A stretch of DNA of 64,000 bases from Novosphingobium kaempferiae (GCF_021227995.1 NZ_CP089301.1:5208001-5272000); one strand, 5' to 3'; positions 48,914-57,702 are shown, counted from the stretch's first letter. Notes: generated by a model not told the origin, from the sequence alone. Numbers and translations: made by a program.

Positions 48914-50041
48914 TCAGTCGGCGTCCTCGACTTCGACCTTCTCGCCGGTGACGCGCTGCGACAGGGCGGCGGCCATGAACGGATCGAGCGCGCCATCGAG
49001 CACGTCGCCCGGCGCGGTGGAGACCACGCCGGTGCGCAGATCCTTCACCTGCTGGTACGGCTGGAGGACGTAGGACCGGATCTGGTGGCCCCAGCCGATG
49101 TCGCTCTTGCTCGCATGCTCGGCGCTCGCGGCTTCCTCGCGCTTGCGCATCTCTTCCTCGAACAGGCGCGCCTTGAGCATGCCCATGGCGATTTCGCGGT
49201 TCTTGTGCTGCGAACGGTCGATCTGGCTGGCAACAACGATGCCGGAGGGCTGGTGCGTGATGCGCACGGCCGAATCGGTGGTGTTGACGTGCTGACCGCC
49301 CGCGCCGGACGCGCGGTAAGTGTCGATCTTCAGGTCGGCCGGATTGACCTCGATCTCGAAGCTGTCGTCGATCACCGGGTAGACCCAGACCGAGGAGAAG
49401 CTGGTGTGGCGGCGCGCCGAGCTGTCATAGGGGCTGATGCGGACGAGGCGGTGGACGCCGCTCTCGGTCTTCGCATAGCCATAGGCGTTCTCGCCCTTGA
49501 TGAGCAGCGTGCAGCTCTTGATGCCGGCGGCTTCGCCCGCGTGGTAGTCGACCAACTCGACCTTGTAGCCATGACGCTCGGCCCAGCGCGTGTACATGCG
49601 CTGGAGCATCTCGGCCCAGTCCTGGCTTTCGGTGCCGCCAGCACCCGCGTGGACTTCGAGATAGGTGTCGTTGCCGTCCGCCTCGCCCGAGAGGAGCGCG
49701 GTGACCTTGTCCTGGTCGGCGCGTTCGGCCAGCGCGGCGAGTGCCGACAGGCCCTCGGCGATCGTGTCCTCGTCGCCTTCCATCTCGCCCAGTTCGACGA
49801 ACTCGACGGCGTCGGCCATCTCGGCGCTGATGGTGTTGACCGCACCGATAGCGGCCTCAAGGCGGCGGCGTTCCTTCATGACCGCCTCGGCCTCCTTGGG
49901 CTTGTCCCACAGGGTCGGATCCTCGACGCGCGCGTTCAGCTCGTCGAACCGGCGCAGGGCGCGGTCCCAGTCGAGGAACTTGCGGACCAGCGCGAGGGCC
50001 TTCTCGATACGGACAATGTGGGCCTGCCCCTCGGCACGCAT
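48914..50041 (-). CDS. prfB: peptide chain release factor 2, no programmed frameshift
   Basis: Reads UAA/UGA stop codons. It has 375 residues with the GGQ peptidyl-hydrolysis motif in SGAGGQHVNTTDSAV near residue 250, and the anticodon-like motif region is RISPYDSSARRHTSF, with SPY in place of the enterobacterial SPF, as in many alphaproteobacteria. The E. coli frameshift site would lie at Leu24-Asp in KFLDWD; here the codons are CTC GAC, with no internal UGA, so the autoregulatory frameshift is absent. ATG 50041 is preceded by TGGAG. Confidence 0.96.
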   Translation of the reverse strand: MRAEGQAHIVRIEKALALVRKFLDWDRALRRFDELNARVEDPTLWDKPKEAEAVMKERRRLEAAIGAVNTISAEMADAVEFVELGEMEGDEDTIAEGLSALAALAERADQDKVTALLSGEADGNDTYLEVHAGAGGTESQDWAEMLQRMYTRWAERHGYKVELVDYHAGEAAGIKSCTLLIKGENAYGYAKTESGVHRLVRISPYDSSARRHTSFSSVWVYPVIDDSFEIEVNPADLKIDTYRASGAGGQHVNTTDSAVRITHQPSGIVVASQIDRSQHKNREIAMGMLKARLFEEEMRKREEAASAEHASKSDIGWGHQIRSYVLQPYQQVKDLRTGVVSTAPGDVLDGALDPFMAAALSQRVTGEKVEVEDAD

Positions 50042-50124
50042 GACGGAAAACTCCAGATGTAGGGACGACGCAAGTCGAGGGCGCACCGCTTAGCGCAGTA
50101 CGCCCGATTGTAAAGTGGCGCTCA

Positions 50125-50150
50125 GGGTATCCGTCGCAAGAGGGATACCC
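50125..50150. terminator. hairpin between peroxiredoxin and prfB genes
   Basis: An 8-bp stem GGGTATCC/GGATACCC (50125-50132 and 50143-50150) with a 10-base loop. It lies 18 bases beyond the peroxiredoxin stop; there is no clear T run on the minus strand, so termination may be Rho-dependent. Confidence 0.5.
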
Positions 50151-50167
50151 GTCACAGGATGGGAAAT

Positions 50168-50719
50168 TCAGCCCGGACGCTTCGCTTTCAGGGCCTTCAC
50201 CGCCGCCAGCGTCATCGTGACGTGCTCACGGTAGTCCATGTCGGAATGGACGAAGACGACGTGGCCGCTCTGGTCGATGACGTAGCTGACGCGCTGCGTC
50301 ATGCCTGCGGGCACGCCCGGGCGGCTGAGTGCGACGTCGTAGCCCTTGGTCACCGCCGGGCTGGCGGTGGCGACCGCGAACTTGTCGCGGCATTCCTCGG
50401 TCGAGAACTTCTTGAGCGTCGGAAGATCGTCCGCCGACATGCCGACCACCATGGCGCCAAGACCTGCGAACTCGGGCGTGGCTTCGGCGAAGGCGTGCGC
50501 CTCCAGCGTGCAGCCCTGCGTGAACGCCTTGGGGTAGAAGTAGAGCACGACCGGCCCCTTCTTCAGCGCCCTGGCGAGATCGAAATCGACCTCCTTGCCC
50601 GCCTTCGCGCCCTTGGCGGCGAACTGCGGAGCCTTCGCGCCGACCGCCAGACTGGCGTGCGCAGTGCCCGAGACGGCGAGGAACCCGAAGGCGGCGGCAG
50701 CGGTGAGAAGGCGGTTCAT
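50168..50719 (-). CDS. exported peroxiredoxin (AhpC/TSA, BCP-like)
   Basis: A 183-residue thiol peroxidase with a signal peptide (cleavage after AHA near residue 22), thus periplasmic. The peroxidatic Cys70 is in FYPKAFTQGCTLEA, with the conserved Thr and Arg context of the family; a second Cys (Cys110 region, EECRDKF) may resolve the disulfide. Likely role: removing hydrogen peroxide or organic peroxides from the envelope. The downstream gene prfB is unrelated. Confidence 0.9.
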   Translation of the reverse strand: MNRLLTAAAAFGFLAVSGTAHASLAVGAKAPQFAAKGAKAGKEVDFDLARALKKGPVVLYFYPKAFTQGCTLEAHAFAEATPEFAGLGAMVVGMSADDLPTLKKFSTEECRDKFAVATASPAVTKGYDVALSRPGVPAGMTQRVSYVIDQSGHVVFVHSDMDYREHVTMTLAAVKALKAKRPG

Positions 50720-50759
50720 GGCGCGGAATTTACCCGACTGTCCGCGCCTGTCCAGCGAC

Positions 50760-50990
50760 TTACTCGATCCAGCCGAGAACGGTGCCGACTTCGTAAGTCT
50801 CGCCCGTCTTGGTGACGATCTTGAGCGTGCCGCTCGCCGGGGACTCCACCTCGTTGGTGGACTTGTCCGCCTCCAGCGAGAACAGCGGCTGACCCTCGGT
50901 CACTTGCGCACCGTCCGCCGCGAGCCATTCGGCGACCTGCCCCTCCTGCATGGAGAAACCGATCTTCGGGAGCAGGATTTCGACGGCCAT
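50760..50990 (-). CDS. free-standing lipoyl/biotinyl domain protein
   Basis: A 76-residue protein that is a single lipoyl (biotinyl-like) domain: LLPKIGFSMQEGQVAEW at the start, the modified Lys in LEADKSTNEVESP near residue 43 and a final VGTVLGWIE strand. It has no catalytic domain. The sequence is like E2 lipoyl domains, so it probably carries lipoate as a mobile cofactor for a 2-oxoacid or glycine-type complex encoded elsewhere. Upstream (minus strand) it is 41 bases from the peroxiredoxin gene. Confidence 0.85.
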   Translation of the reverse strand: MAVEILLPKIGFSMQEGQVAEWLAADGAQVTEGQPLFSLEADKSTNEVESPASGTLKIVTKTGETYEVGTVLGWIE

Positions 50991-51120
50991 GGTTCTGGTG
51001 ATCCCCTATGCGTGCCCGTGCGGCCGGGCTGTTTGACCGATGGGTAACGCAGCCGCGCGGGCAGGCAAGCTGGGGGCCGACATATCCGTGACGGCGATGT
51101 TGACGGGGCGGCAGAGCCTG

Positions 51121-51149
51121 TTGTCGTATCGACAAAGCGAGTCTAAACT
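51121..51149 (+). promoter_or_regulatory. candidate promoter and operator of the parDE genes
   Basis: A perfect palindrome TTGTCGTATCGACAA (51121-51135; 6-bp arms, 3-base centre) includes a -35-like TTGTCG, and TAAACT at 51144-51149 stands 17 bases further on as a -10. ParD antitoxins usually bind such inverted repeats and repress their own operon. Confidence 0.5.
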
Positions 51150-51174
51150 GCACCGATAGTATGATGGATAGAGC

Positions 51175-51420
51175 ATGAGCACAGTACGCAAGACGATTAC
51201 ACTGACAGGCCAGCAGGACGCCTGGATCGCCGAACAGGTACAGGCGGGTCGCTATACCAATGACAGCGAAGCGATCCGCGATCTCATCCGCCGCGAACAG
51301 GAACGGACCGGAGAGATCGCTGCCATTCGCAGCGCATTGATCGAAGGCGAGCAGAGCGGCGAGCCCGAACGGTTCGATTTCGGCGCATTCAAGCGCCGCA
51401 AGATCGCCGGGAATGGGTGA
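51175..51420 (+). CDS. parD: ParD family antitoxin
   Basis: An 81-residue ribbon-helix-helix antitoxin. The N-terminal beta strand RKTITLTGQQDAWI and helices with YTNDSEAIRDLIRREQER match ParD/CopG proteins; the acidic C-terminus (EGEQSGEPERFDFGAF) should wrap the toxin. ATG 51175 lies 40 bases after the palindromic operator. It overlaps the toxin gene by 8 bases. Confidence 0.92.
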   Translation: MSTVRKTITLTGQQDAWIAEQVQAGRYTNDSEAIRDLIRREQERTGEIAAIRSALIEGEQSGEPERFDFGAFKRRKIAGNG

Positions 51421-51703
51421 ATTCCGGCTCAGCCCAAGAGCACAGCGCGATCTCGAGACGATCTTCGACCACACGGCAGCCGAATGGGGCATCGCACAGG
51501 CCGTCCGTTATATCGACCTGATCGAACAGGCTTGCGCCAGCCTTGCCGATGCCCCGCTCCAGTCGAGCGATTGCAGCCATATCCGTCCCGGGTATCGCAA
51601 GAGGACGGTGGAACGACACAGTCTCTACTTTCGCCAGACCGATTACGGCGTCGCGATCATGCGTATCCTGCATGATCGCATGGATGCGCATCGTCACGTT
51701 TAG
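51413..51703 (+). CDS. parE: ParE family toxin
   Basis: A 96-residue RelE/ParE-fold toxin that in this family inhibits DNA gyrase. It has the typical RLSPRAQRDLETIFDHTAAEWG start, the RPGYRKRTVERHSLYF strand and a C-terminal VAIMRILHDRMDA. ATG 51413 overlaps parD. Its stop overlaps the convergent luxC-like gene by 4 bases. Confidence 0.92.
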   Translation: MGEFRLSPRAQRDLETIFDHTAAEWGIAQAVRYIDLIEQACASLADAPLQSSDCSHIRPGYRKRTVERHSLYFRQTDYGVAIMRILHDRMDAHRHV

Positions 51704-53124
51704 GCCGACCTACCCCGCCCATCCTCATGCGCCATCCAGTGCACGAAGCGGTGGAGCGGATACATCGCGTCGTGCGGGTTGCCGATGGTCGACGGCCCCG
51801 CCTCGCCCAGATGGACGACGCGCTGGGCGCCGCCAGCCGCCAGCCGATCGCGGTAGGTGGCCATGCGGTCGAACGGGTAGAAGCCCACCGTCTGCGTCGC
51901 CACGTTGATCCACTTCACGGCATCGTCGAGGCTGTCGACGCGCACGACGTTGGCGGTCTTGTTTATGGGGTGGAAGTCCACCGGCTCGTCCGAACGGATC
52001 ACCAGCCCCCTGCCGTCGGTGCGGCCCCAGACGCCGTATTCGTCGTCCATCAGCGTCATCGATTCGACCGCCTCGCGCATGTCCCGGTCGAGCGGACGCA
52101 CGTCGCCGCTTTCGGCTGCGCGGCGGGCGACGTGGTGGTGGAGGCGCGCGCAGAAGCGGTCCACCGCTGCCTCGTCCCCCTCGACGAACTGGAAGCGGCT
52201 GGCGACGCAGGCTTCCTGGTTGAGCGTCATCACGTCGGCCGAGCACAAGTCGGCCACCGCATCGATGGTGGCGTCATCGACCAATGCCTCGCGCCCGACC
52301 ATCGAGATCGACGTCTTCGGGTCGAACGAAACGAGTTGAAAACCTGGGCCGATGTACTTGATAACATTGGCGATGGCATCGCCGCCGCCCCATGCCACGA
52401 TCTTGTCGAAGTACTGCGGGCGGTAGAGCACCCGCTCGGTCGCCTCGTCGCCGCCGCGCCAGTAGACCGCCGACATCGAGCGGACGATGGGATGCGTGGG
52501 ATCGAGGTCCGCCATCGTGCGCAGGATCGCGACCATGGTGAAGGGATCGGCACTGCTCATCTTGAACAGGTTGATCGCCTTGACCATCGCCCCCTGCGCC
52601 ACCGACTTCACCGCGACGCCCGGAGAATTGCCCGGCAAAACATGGATCAGGCGCGGGGCGAAGGCGCGCACGAAGCTGCGGCGGCCGGTGAAGTCCTCCT
52701 TCGGCACCCATTCGTCGAGCGCGCGCGGATCGGGGAAGTTCTGCTCCACTTCTGCCATCAGCACCCGCTTGTCGAGATAGGCGGCGGCGTGGCGCGCGGT
52801 GTTCTCGACCACCGCGCGCGGCAGGATATGCGTGCGGCACATGCGCTCGATGCATTCCTGCATGTGCGGATTTTCGCTCGCCAGCAGGCGCTGGCCGGTC
52901 TCGACGAGGAAATCGATGATCTCGGCCAGCGGCACGTTCAACAGCGGCGGCACTTCGGTGCGCGGCGGCACCGCGCGGTCGAAGGGAATGCGCGGGGTGG
53001 CAAAAGTGACGCCAAGATCGCGCGAGGTCTGGATAACGTCGGTCCCGTGCAGCACCTCGCCGCGCAGGAAGAACGGGGCGGAGACGAGGTCTTCGGCGAC
53101 CTCGGGGGTGACGATCTCGTTCAT
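51700..53124 (-). CDS. LuxC-like acyl-CoA reductase
   Basis: A 474-residue aldehyde-dehydrogenase-fold protein of the LuxC family (fatty acyl reductase). The NADPH and substrate region has HVLPGNSPGVAVKSVAQGA near residue 170, and the catalytic Cys306 is in LNQEACVASRFQF. The C-terminal NKTANVVRV and FYPFDRMATYRDR segments are also typical. It reduces a thioester (acyl-enzyme) to an aldehyde. It overlaps the LuxE-like gene by ATGA and so is second in a two-gene unit. No luciferase genes are in the window. The apparently longer open frame is fused to antisense sequence. Confidence 0.88.
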   Translation of the reverse strand: MNEIVTPEVAEDLVSAPFFLRGEVLHGTDVIQTSRDLGVTFATPRIPFDRAVPPRTEVPPLLNVPLAEIIDFLVETGQRLLASENPHMQECIERMCRTHILPRAVVENTARHAAAYLDKRVLMAEVEQNFPDPRALDEWVPKEDFTGRRSFVRAFAPRLIHVLPGNSPGVAVKSVAQGAMVKAINLFKMSSADPFTMVAILRTMADLDPTHPIVRSMSAVYWRGGDEATERVLYRPQYFDKIVAWGGGDAIANVIKYIGPGFQLVSFDPKTSISMVGREALVDDATIDAVADLCSADVMTLNQEACVASRFQFVEGDEAAVDRFCARLHHHVARRAAESGDVRPLDRDMREAVESMTLMDDEYGVWGRTDGRGLVIRSDEPVDFHPINKTANVVRVDSLDDAVKWINVATQTVGFYPFDRMATYRDRLAAGGAQRVVHLGEAGPSTIGNPHDAMYPLHRFVHWMAHEDGRGRSA

Positions 53125-54470
53125 GCCACACCTCGCACATAGGCATCGACGGTGCCCGCGCAGCCGATCTTGTCGTCGCCTTCGAGGTCGGCGTAGCGGG
53201 CGATGTCGTCGCGGATCGAGGGGCCGTGATTGCCGCAGGCGCAGGGAGAGTAATCCAGCGAGACCTTGTCCCCGGTGATGACCCCGCCCCAGCGCGCGTC
53301 GAGCGAGAGGTCGAAGAACGCCGCGCGCCCTTCGCGCTCGCCTTCCGCGTGGCCCAGCGCCTCGTCGCCCGACTTGTCGAGCAGGATCGGAACGATCCAT
53401 GGCGGCACGTGATATCGCCCGCCCTCGCGGCACTTGGGCATGCCGGAGTTCAGTTCCTGCATCGAATAGTTCTGGAAATGCCGGTCGGCGGGGATGTTGA
53501 ACGTCTCGAACACGTATTCCTGATAGTCCGCCGGAAGCTGCGCCCGCTTGAGACCGCCGCCGACGTAGATCGAGTTGTCCGGGTCGAAGTCCTCCCGCCC
53601 GTACCCGGCATCGCGCACCGCCTTGGCGACCTGCCACAGCCCGCTCCACAGGCCCGAAAGCTGGAGCTTGCGGTGGCGGTTCTCGATGATGAACTGCGCC
53701 GTCGCGGGGACAGCATCGGCGACCAGCCGCGCGCGCTCGGCGGAGGTTTCCTCGAAGGCCGCGATCTCGTCCGGACGGGCGGTGCCTTCGGCGATCTTCT
53801 TGCGCATGACGACCATCGCGGTCAGCGATCCCACGGTGATCGGCGGCACCGGATAGTTCCAGCGCGGCCACTCCGGGTTGGCGAAGGCATCGTACTGCGC
53901 CTTGGCGATCGTCGCGTTCTTGGGCACCGTCGCCACCGGCGCGCAGCCGACGATCAGGCGGTCCTGCGCCGGCACCACGCCCGAGCCCCAGGCGAAGACG
54001 TTGACCGTGTCGACCTTCGACCAGTCCATATCCTTCTGGGAGGCGATCAGCATCGCCGACTTTCCGGTAGTGCCGCTGGAACAGGAGATGAAATGGCCCC
54101 GCTCCGCCAGTCGTGCGATCCAATCGTCGATGCCCTCGATCCCGTCGAGCGAAACACCCTCAACCGGATGGGCGGAAATCGTGCCGAGCCACTTGGTCAG
54201 CCGGTCCCACCGCTCGTCCATGAGGTAGCTTTCGGGGTAGGACTTGTAGGCGGTGTGCGGAAACAGCACCGGCACCACGTCCTCGATCCGGGCGATACCC
54301 TCGATCCCCGCATCGCGAGCACGCAGGCCCAGCAGCTTGATGCGGTCCCTGCGCTCCCGGAACCGCTCGTCGAGCGCGGCGACCTGCGTCTCGCGCAGTT
54401 CCTTCGCCGAGAACGCGAAGCGCTCCGGATCGGCCACGAGGCTGGTGAGTTTGTCGGCGGCGGTGCCCAT
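53121..54470 (-). CDS. LuxE-like acyl-protein synthetase
   Basis: A 449-residue protein of the LuxE/phenylacetate-CoA-ligase-like adenylating family. The ATP-binding signature is ISCSSGTTGKSAM near residue 130, and a later Cys-rich DYSPCACGNHGPSI near residue 415 holds candidate acyl-accepting Cys residues. In luminous bacteria LuxE activates fatty acids and passes the acyl group to LuxC. It is transcribed first, then luxC-like, and is divergent from a TetR gene, its probable regulator. Confidence 0.85.
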   Translation of the reverse strand: MGTAADKLTSLVADPERFAFSAKELRETQVAALDERFRERRDRIKLLGLRARDAGIEGIARIEDVVPVLFPHTAYKSYPESYLMDERWDRLTKWLGTISAHPVEGVSLDGIEGIDDWIARLAERGHFISCSSGTTGKSAMLIASQKDMDWSKVDTVNVFAWGSGVVPAQDRLIVGCAPVATVPKNATIAKAQYDAFANPEWPRWNYPVPPITVGSLTAMVVMRKKIAEGTARPDEIAAFEETSAERARLVADAVPATAQFIIENRHRKLQLSGLWSGLWQVAKAVRDAGYGREDFDPDNSIYVGGGLKRAQLPADYQEYVFETFNIPADRHFQNYSMQELNSGMPKCREGGRYHVPPWIVPILLDKSGDEALGHAEGEREGRAAFFDLSLDARWGGVITGDKVSLDYSPCACGNHGPSIRDDIARYADLEGDDKIGCAGTVDAYVRGVA

Positions 54471-54501
54471 CGCTTGTGTTCTCCTCTCGACTCGATTAAT
54501 A

Positions 54502-54512
54502 GCATCTTATGC
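54502..54512. promoter_or_regulatory. palindrome in the luxE-like/tetR divergent promoter region
   Basis: GCATCTTATGC, a 4-bp arm palindrome flanked by AT-rich sequence (AATAG...CATTATT), lies in the 98-base region between the divergent genes, as would a TetR operator. Confidence 0.35.
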
Positions 54513-54568
54513 GTTTCATTATTCACGAGCCTCTTGGCGACGCAAGCCAAATCGGGTCCACAGGGCCG

Positions 54569-55210
54569 ATGCTCGACGACACGCAACCGATCAGGGCGGG
54601 ACGGCCCACCCGCGAACAGGCACAGGCCCGGCAAGTCGCCCTGCTCGACGCCGCGCTCGAACACTTTCTCGACAAGGGGTACGAAAGCGCCACCATCGAG
54701 GCGATCGCCGCCGAAGTGAGCATGACCAAGCGCACGGTCTACGCGAAGTATCCCGACAAGACCGCCCTGTTCCGCGCCGCCGTCCGCCACGGCACGCAAG
54801 GCCGCGCGGTTTCGGCGGAGGTCATCGCGGCAACACGCAAGGGCTCGCTGGAGGACACCCTCGTCGCCATCGCCATGCTGCGGATCGGCCTTGTCGGAGA
54901 GCCTGCGGGCGCCAAGCTGCAACGGCTCATCAATACCGAAAGCTACCGCTTCCCGGACATCTTCCAGACCTATTACGACATCGCCGCCCTGCCGACGGTG
55001 CGCTTCCTTGCCGATATCCTGGAGGAAGAGACGCGCGCCGGACGCCTCGCCATCGGCGACGCGATGCTTGCCGCCAACGTGTTCATGAGCATGGTCGTCA
55101 GCGGCCCGGTGCGCTTCATTCTCTCGGGCAACGCGCTGTCCCGCGACGACATCGAGCGCCGGGTCCGCTTCGCCATCGACCTGTTCCTGAAGGGCGCTGA
55201 ACCGAGATGA
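54569..55210 (+). CDS. TetR family regulator
   Basis: A 213-residue repressor. The HTH (LLDAALEHFLDKGYESATIEAIAAEVSMTKRTVYAKYPDKTALF) lies at about residues 25-70; the C-terminal domain is of the AefR-like (TetR_C_7) kind. ATG 54569 is preferred over 54509 since AGGG precedes it and the upstream stretch has no homology-like pattern. It is divergent from the LuxE-like gene and 55 bases upstream of the MFS gene, so it probably controls both. Confidence 0.88.
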   Translation: MLDDTQPIRAGRPTREQAQARQVALLDAALEHFLDKGYESATIEAIAAEVSMTKRTVYAKYPDKTALFRAAVRHGTQGRAVSAEVIAATRKGSLEDTLVAIAMLRIGLVGEPAGAKLQRLINTESYRFPDIFQTYYDIAALPTVRFLADILEEETRAGRLAIGDAMLAANVFMSMVVSGPVRFILSGNALSRDDIERRVRFAIDLFLKGAEPR

Positions 55211-55265
55211 CCTGAGCACAACCCGCGACCCGGCAAAGCAGGGCGCGTCATGGGAGAGAGCCGAA

Positions 55266-56507
55266 GTGACCTATTTCCGCGAGTTCCGGGTGAACTGGAC
55301 GACGCTGCTGGGTGGCGCGCTGGGCGTCGCGCTGGGATCGGCGCTGAACCACTACATGACCAACCTCTTCGCGCCCGAACTGATCGCCGAGTTCGGGTGG
55401 AACAAGGCGCAGTTCGCGCTGGTCGGCACGCTGGGGCTCGCCAGCATGTTCGTGGTGCCGTTCTGGGGCCGTTTCGCCGACCGCCACGGCGCCCGCCTGT
55501 CGGCTGCGATCGGCTTCACGGTGGTGCCGCTCACCTTCCTTGCCTTCAGCTTCATGCGCGGGAACATCCATGAGTTCTTCGCGATCACCCTCGTCCAGCA
55601 CCTGTTCGGCGTGTTGACGACGACGCTGGTGTTCACCCGCGTCGTCGTCCAGCGCTTCGACCTCGCGCGGGGCATGGCGCTGTCGGTGCTGATGACCGGG
55701 CCGCCGCTGGTCGGCGCGGTCGTCGTCCCGCTGGTCGGCGAAGTGATCGAGGCGGAAGGCTGGCGCGCGGGCTATCGCCTGCTCGCCGCCATCTCGGCGC
55801 TGGGCGGGATCGCCGCCGTCACGCTCGTCGGGCGGCGCGCCAAGGGAGACGCCGCGCCGGAGCGCACTGCCGCGCGCATTACCCTGCCACAGTTCCTCGC
55901 GCTGGTCCGACACCCCGCCTTCGTCCTCATGGTGGCGGGCATGTTCTTCTGCAACGTACCAACCATCATCGTCTCCTCCCAGCTCAAGCTGGTGCTGATG
56001 GAGAGCGGCGCCACGAGCCAGTTCGCGACATGGACCGTCTCGCTCTATGCGGTGGGCGTGATCGTCGGCCGCTTCATCAGCGGCCTCGCGCTCGACAAGG
56101 TCTCGCCGCAGACGGTGGCGCTGACGGCGCTGGGGCTGCCCGCCATCGGATTTCTCATCCTCGCCTCCCCGGCCGAGCAGTCGTGGCTGCTCGCGAGTGC
56201 GGTGCTGCTGGTGGGGCTGGCGCAAGGGGCGGAGGGCGACATCGGCGCCTACCTCACCTCGCGCATGTTCGACGTCGCCAACTTCAGCCTCGTCTACAGC
56301 TTCCTCATTGCCTCGATGGGGCTGGCGAGCACGGTCGGCGCGCTGGTGCTGAGCATGACGCTGGGTGCGACCGAGCGCTTCGACCTGTTCCTGCTGTTCT
56401 GCGCCGCGATCACCGTGGTCGGCGCGCTGTGCTTCTTCATGACCGGACGCGGCGGCCACCCGCCCCGCATCGAGACTTCGCCTGAGGTCACCGCCCTTTC
56501 CATCTGA
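55266..56507 (+). CDS. MFS transporter
   Basis: A 413-residue major facilitator with twelve hydrophobic helices; the A motif is present as GRFADRHGARLSA near residue 75, after TM2. The protein resembles the monocarboxylate/oxalate-type or fungal-like MFS (family 1) in Sphingomonads. It starts with GTG 55266 and has GGGAGAG upstream. The SDR gene follows after 17 bases, so both are in one operon with the TetR gene. The exported or imported compound is unknown. Confidence 0.9.
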   Translation: MTYFREFRVNWTTLLGGALGVALGSALNHYMTNLFAPELIAEFGWNKAQFALVGTLGLASMFVVPFWGRFADRHGARLSAAIGFTVVPLTFLAFSFMRGNIHEFFAITLVQHLFGVLTTTLVFTRVVVQRFDLARGMALSVLMTGPPLVGAVVVPLVGEVIEAEGWRAGYRLLAAISALGGIAAVTLVGRRAKGDAAPERTAARITLPQFLALVRHPAFVLMVAGMFFCNVPTIIVSSQLKLVLMESGATSQFATWTVSLYAVGVIVGRFISGLALDKVSPQTVALTALGLPAIGFLILASPAEQSWLLASAVLLVGLAQGAEGDIGAYLTSRMFDVANFSLVYSFLIASMGLASTVGALVLSMTLGATERFDLFLLFCAAITVVGALCFFMTGRGGHPPRIETSPEVTALSI

Positions 56508-56524
56508 TTCAACAAGGAACTTCG

Positions 56525-57376
56525 ATGTCATCACCGACAAGAACCGTCGTCGTAACCGGGGCCAGTTCCGGCATCGGCAGGGCCAGCGCGGAAGTCTTCG
56601 CCCGCATGGGCTGGCACGTCATCGCCACCGGCCGCGACCCTGCCCGCTGCGATGCGGCCGAGGCGGAACTGCGCGAACTCGGCAAGGTCGATTTCCTGCG
56701 CGGCGACTTCGCCGAGATGGCCGACGTGCGCCGCGTGGCAGGAGAGATCGCCGCGCTGACCGACCGGGTCCACGTCCTCGTCAACAATGCGGGCGGCATC
56801 CGCGACGGGCTTTACATGTCGTCCGAGGGACTGGAGGCGACCTTTGCCGCCAACCACCTCGCGCCGTTCCTGCTGACCAACGAACTGCTGCCGTTGCTGG
56901 AGCCCGCCGCCGAGGACAGCCCTCCCGGCACCGTGCGGGTGATCGCCGTGTCCTCGCTCGCGCATGAGCAGTGCAAGGCGATGCGCTGGGACGACCTGAT
57001 GATGCTCGGCGATTTCGCCGCCGGACCTGCCTATTGCCAGGCCAAGCTCGCCAACCTGCTGCACACCCGCGAACTCGACCGCCGCCTGTCGGGCAAGGGC
57101 ATCACCGCGCAGGCGATGCATCCGGGCAAGGTCGGCTCCAACTTCTCCAGCCACGGCGAGAAATCGCTCCAGACCTACATGGCGAGCCAGGATCTCATCG
57201 CGCCCGAGCAGCCCGCCCGCACCATCGTCTGGCTCGCGACCGCGCCCGAGGCAGGCTCGAACGGCGGAAGATACTTCCATGATCTCGAGGAAATCCCTGC
57301 CGCTCCGCAGGCGCTGGACGATGCCGCCGCCAAGCGGCTCTGGCATGAGAGCGAGCGGATTCTCGCAAGTCTCTGA
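56525..57376 (+). CDS. short-chain dehydrogenase/reductase
   Basis: A 283-residue NAD(P)-dependent SDR. The cofactor loop is TGASSGIG (residues 11-18), NNAGG is at 87-91, catalytic Ser143 is in AVSSLAH and Tyr170/Lys174 are in YCQAK. The overall pattern resembles retinol dehydrogenase-like SDRs that act on aldehydes and alcohols, which would suit aldehydes made by the adjacent LuxC-like reductase. A GC-rich hairpin follows. Confidence 0.9.
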   Translation: MSSPTRTVVVTGASSGIGRASAEVFARMGWHVIATGRDPARCDAAEAELRELGKVDFLRGDFAEMADVRRVAGEIAALTDRVHVLVNNAGGIRDGLYMSSEGLEATFAANHLAPFLLTNELLPLLEPAAEDSPPGTVRVIAVSSLAHEQCKAMRWDDLMMLGDFAAGPAYCQAKLANLLHTRELDRRLSGKGITAQAMHPGKVGSNFSSHGEKSLQTYMASQDLIAPEQPARTIVWLATAPEAGSNGGRYFHDLEEIPAAPQALDDAAAKRLWHESERILASL

Positions 57377-57384
57377 CCATTCAT

Positions 57385-57423
57385 CGCCCCGCGCCGGTCG
57401 TTGGGAGAACCGGTCGCGGGGCG
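57385..57423 (+). terminator. hairpin after the SDR gene
   Basis: A strong stem (57385-57398 with 57409-57423, CGCCCCGCG... arms, one bulge). There is no T tract, so it might be a Rho-dependent or attenuating structure. The remainder of the gap up to 57702 shows an AT-rich stretch at about 57545-57605 but no confident promoter. Confidence 0.5.
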
Positions 57424-57702
57424 ACGTCTGCGACCCGTCGAAGGGCTGCCGCCACAGGCACGGCGGGAAGAGAGGGGGCTTCCCGGTGCCCCGATCGCGA
57501 TGCGCACGATCATGGACGGCCATCCTTCAATACCGAACGAGCAAACGATTGCGTACTGTACTTTAGTCCTAGAAAGACTCCCTGATCCGTTGGTTTACTC
57601 GAGTGGTTTACCGAAGGTCAGGCATGACGTGTGCGCTTGACCGCGCGGCGGGGCTCGGCCCAAGGAGGACGCGACATCCTCGATCCGGGAACCCTGCCTG
57701 CG

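Noticed and set aside
49960..50041. Programmed +1 frameshift in prfB
   Set aside because: The codon at the frameshift position is followed by GAC, not UGA, and the frame is continuous.
53124..54123. A continuous 807-codon fusion of the luxC-like gene with upstream sequence
   Set aside because: The upstream part is in another frame of the LuxE-like gene; the real LuxC-like protein starts at ATG 53124 with ATGA coupling.
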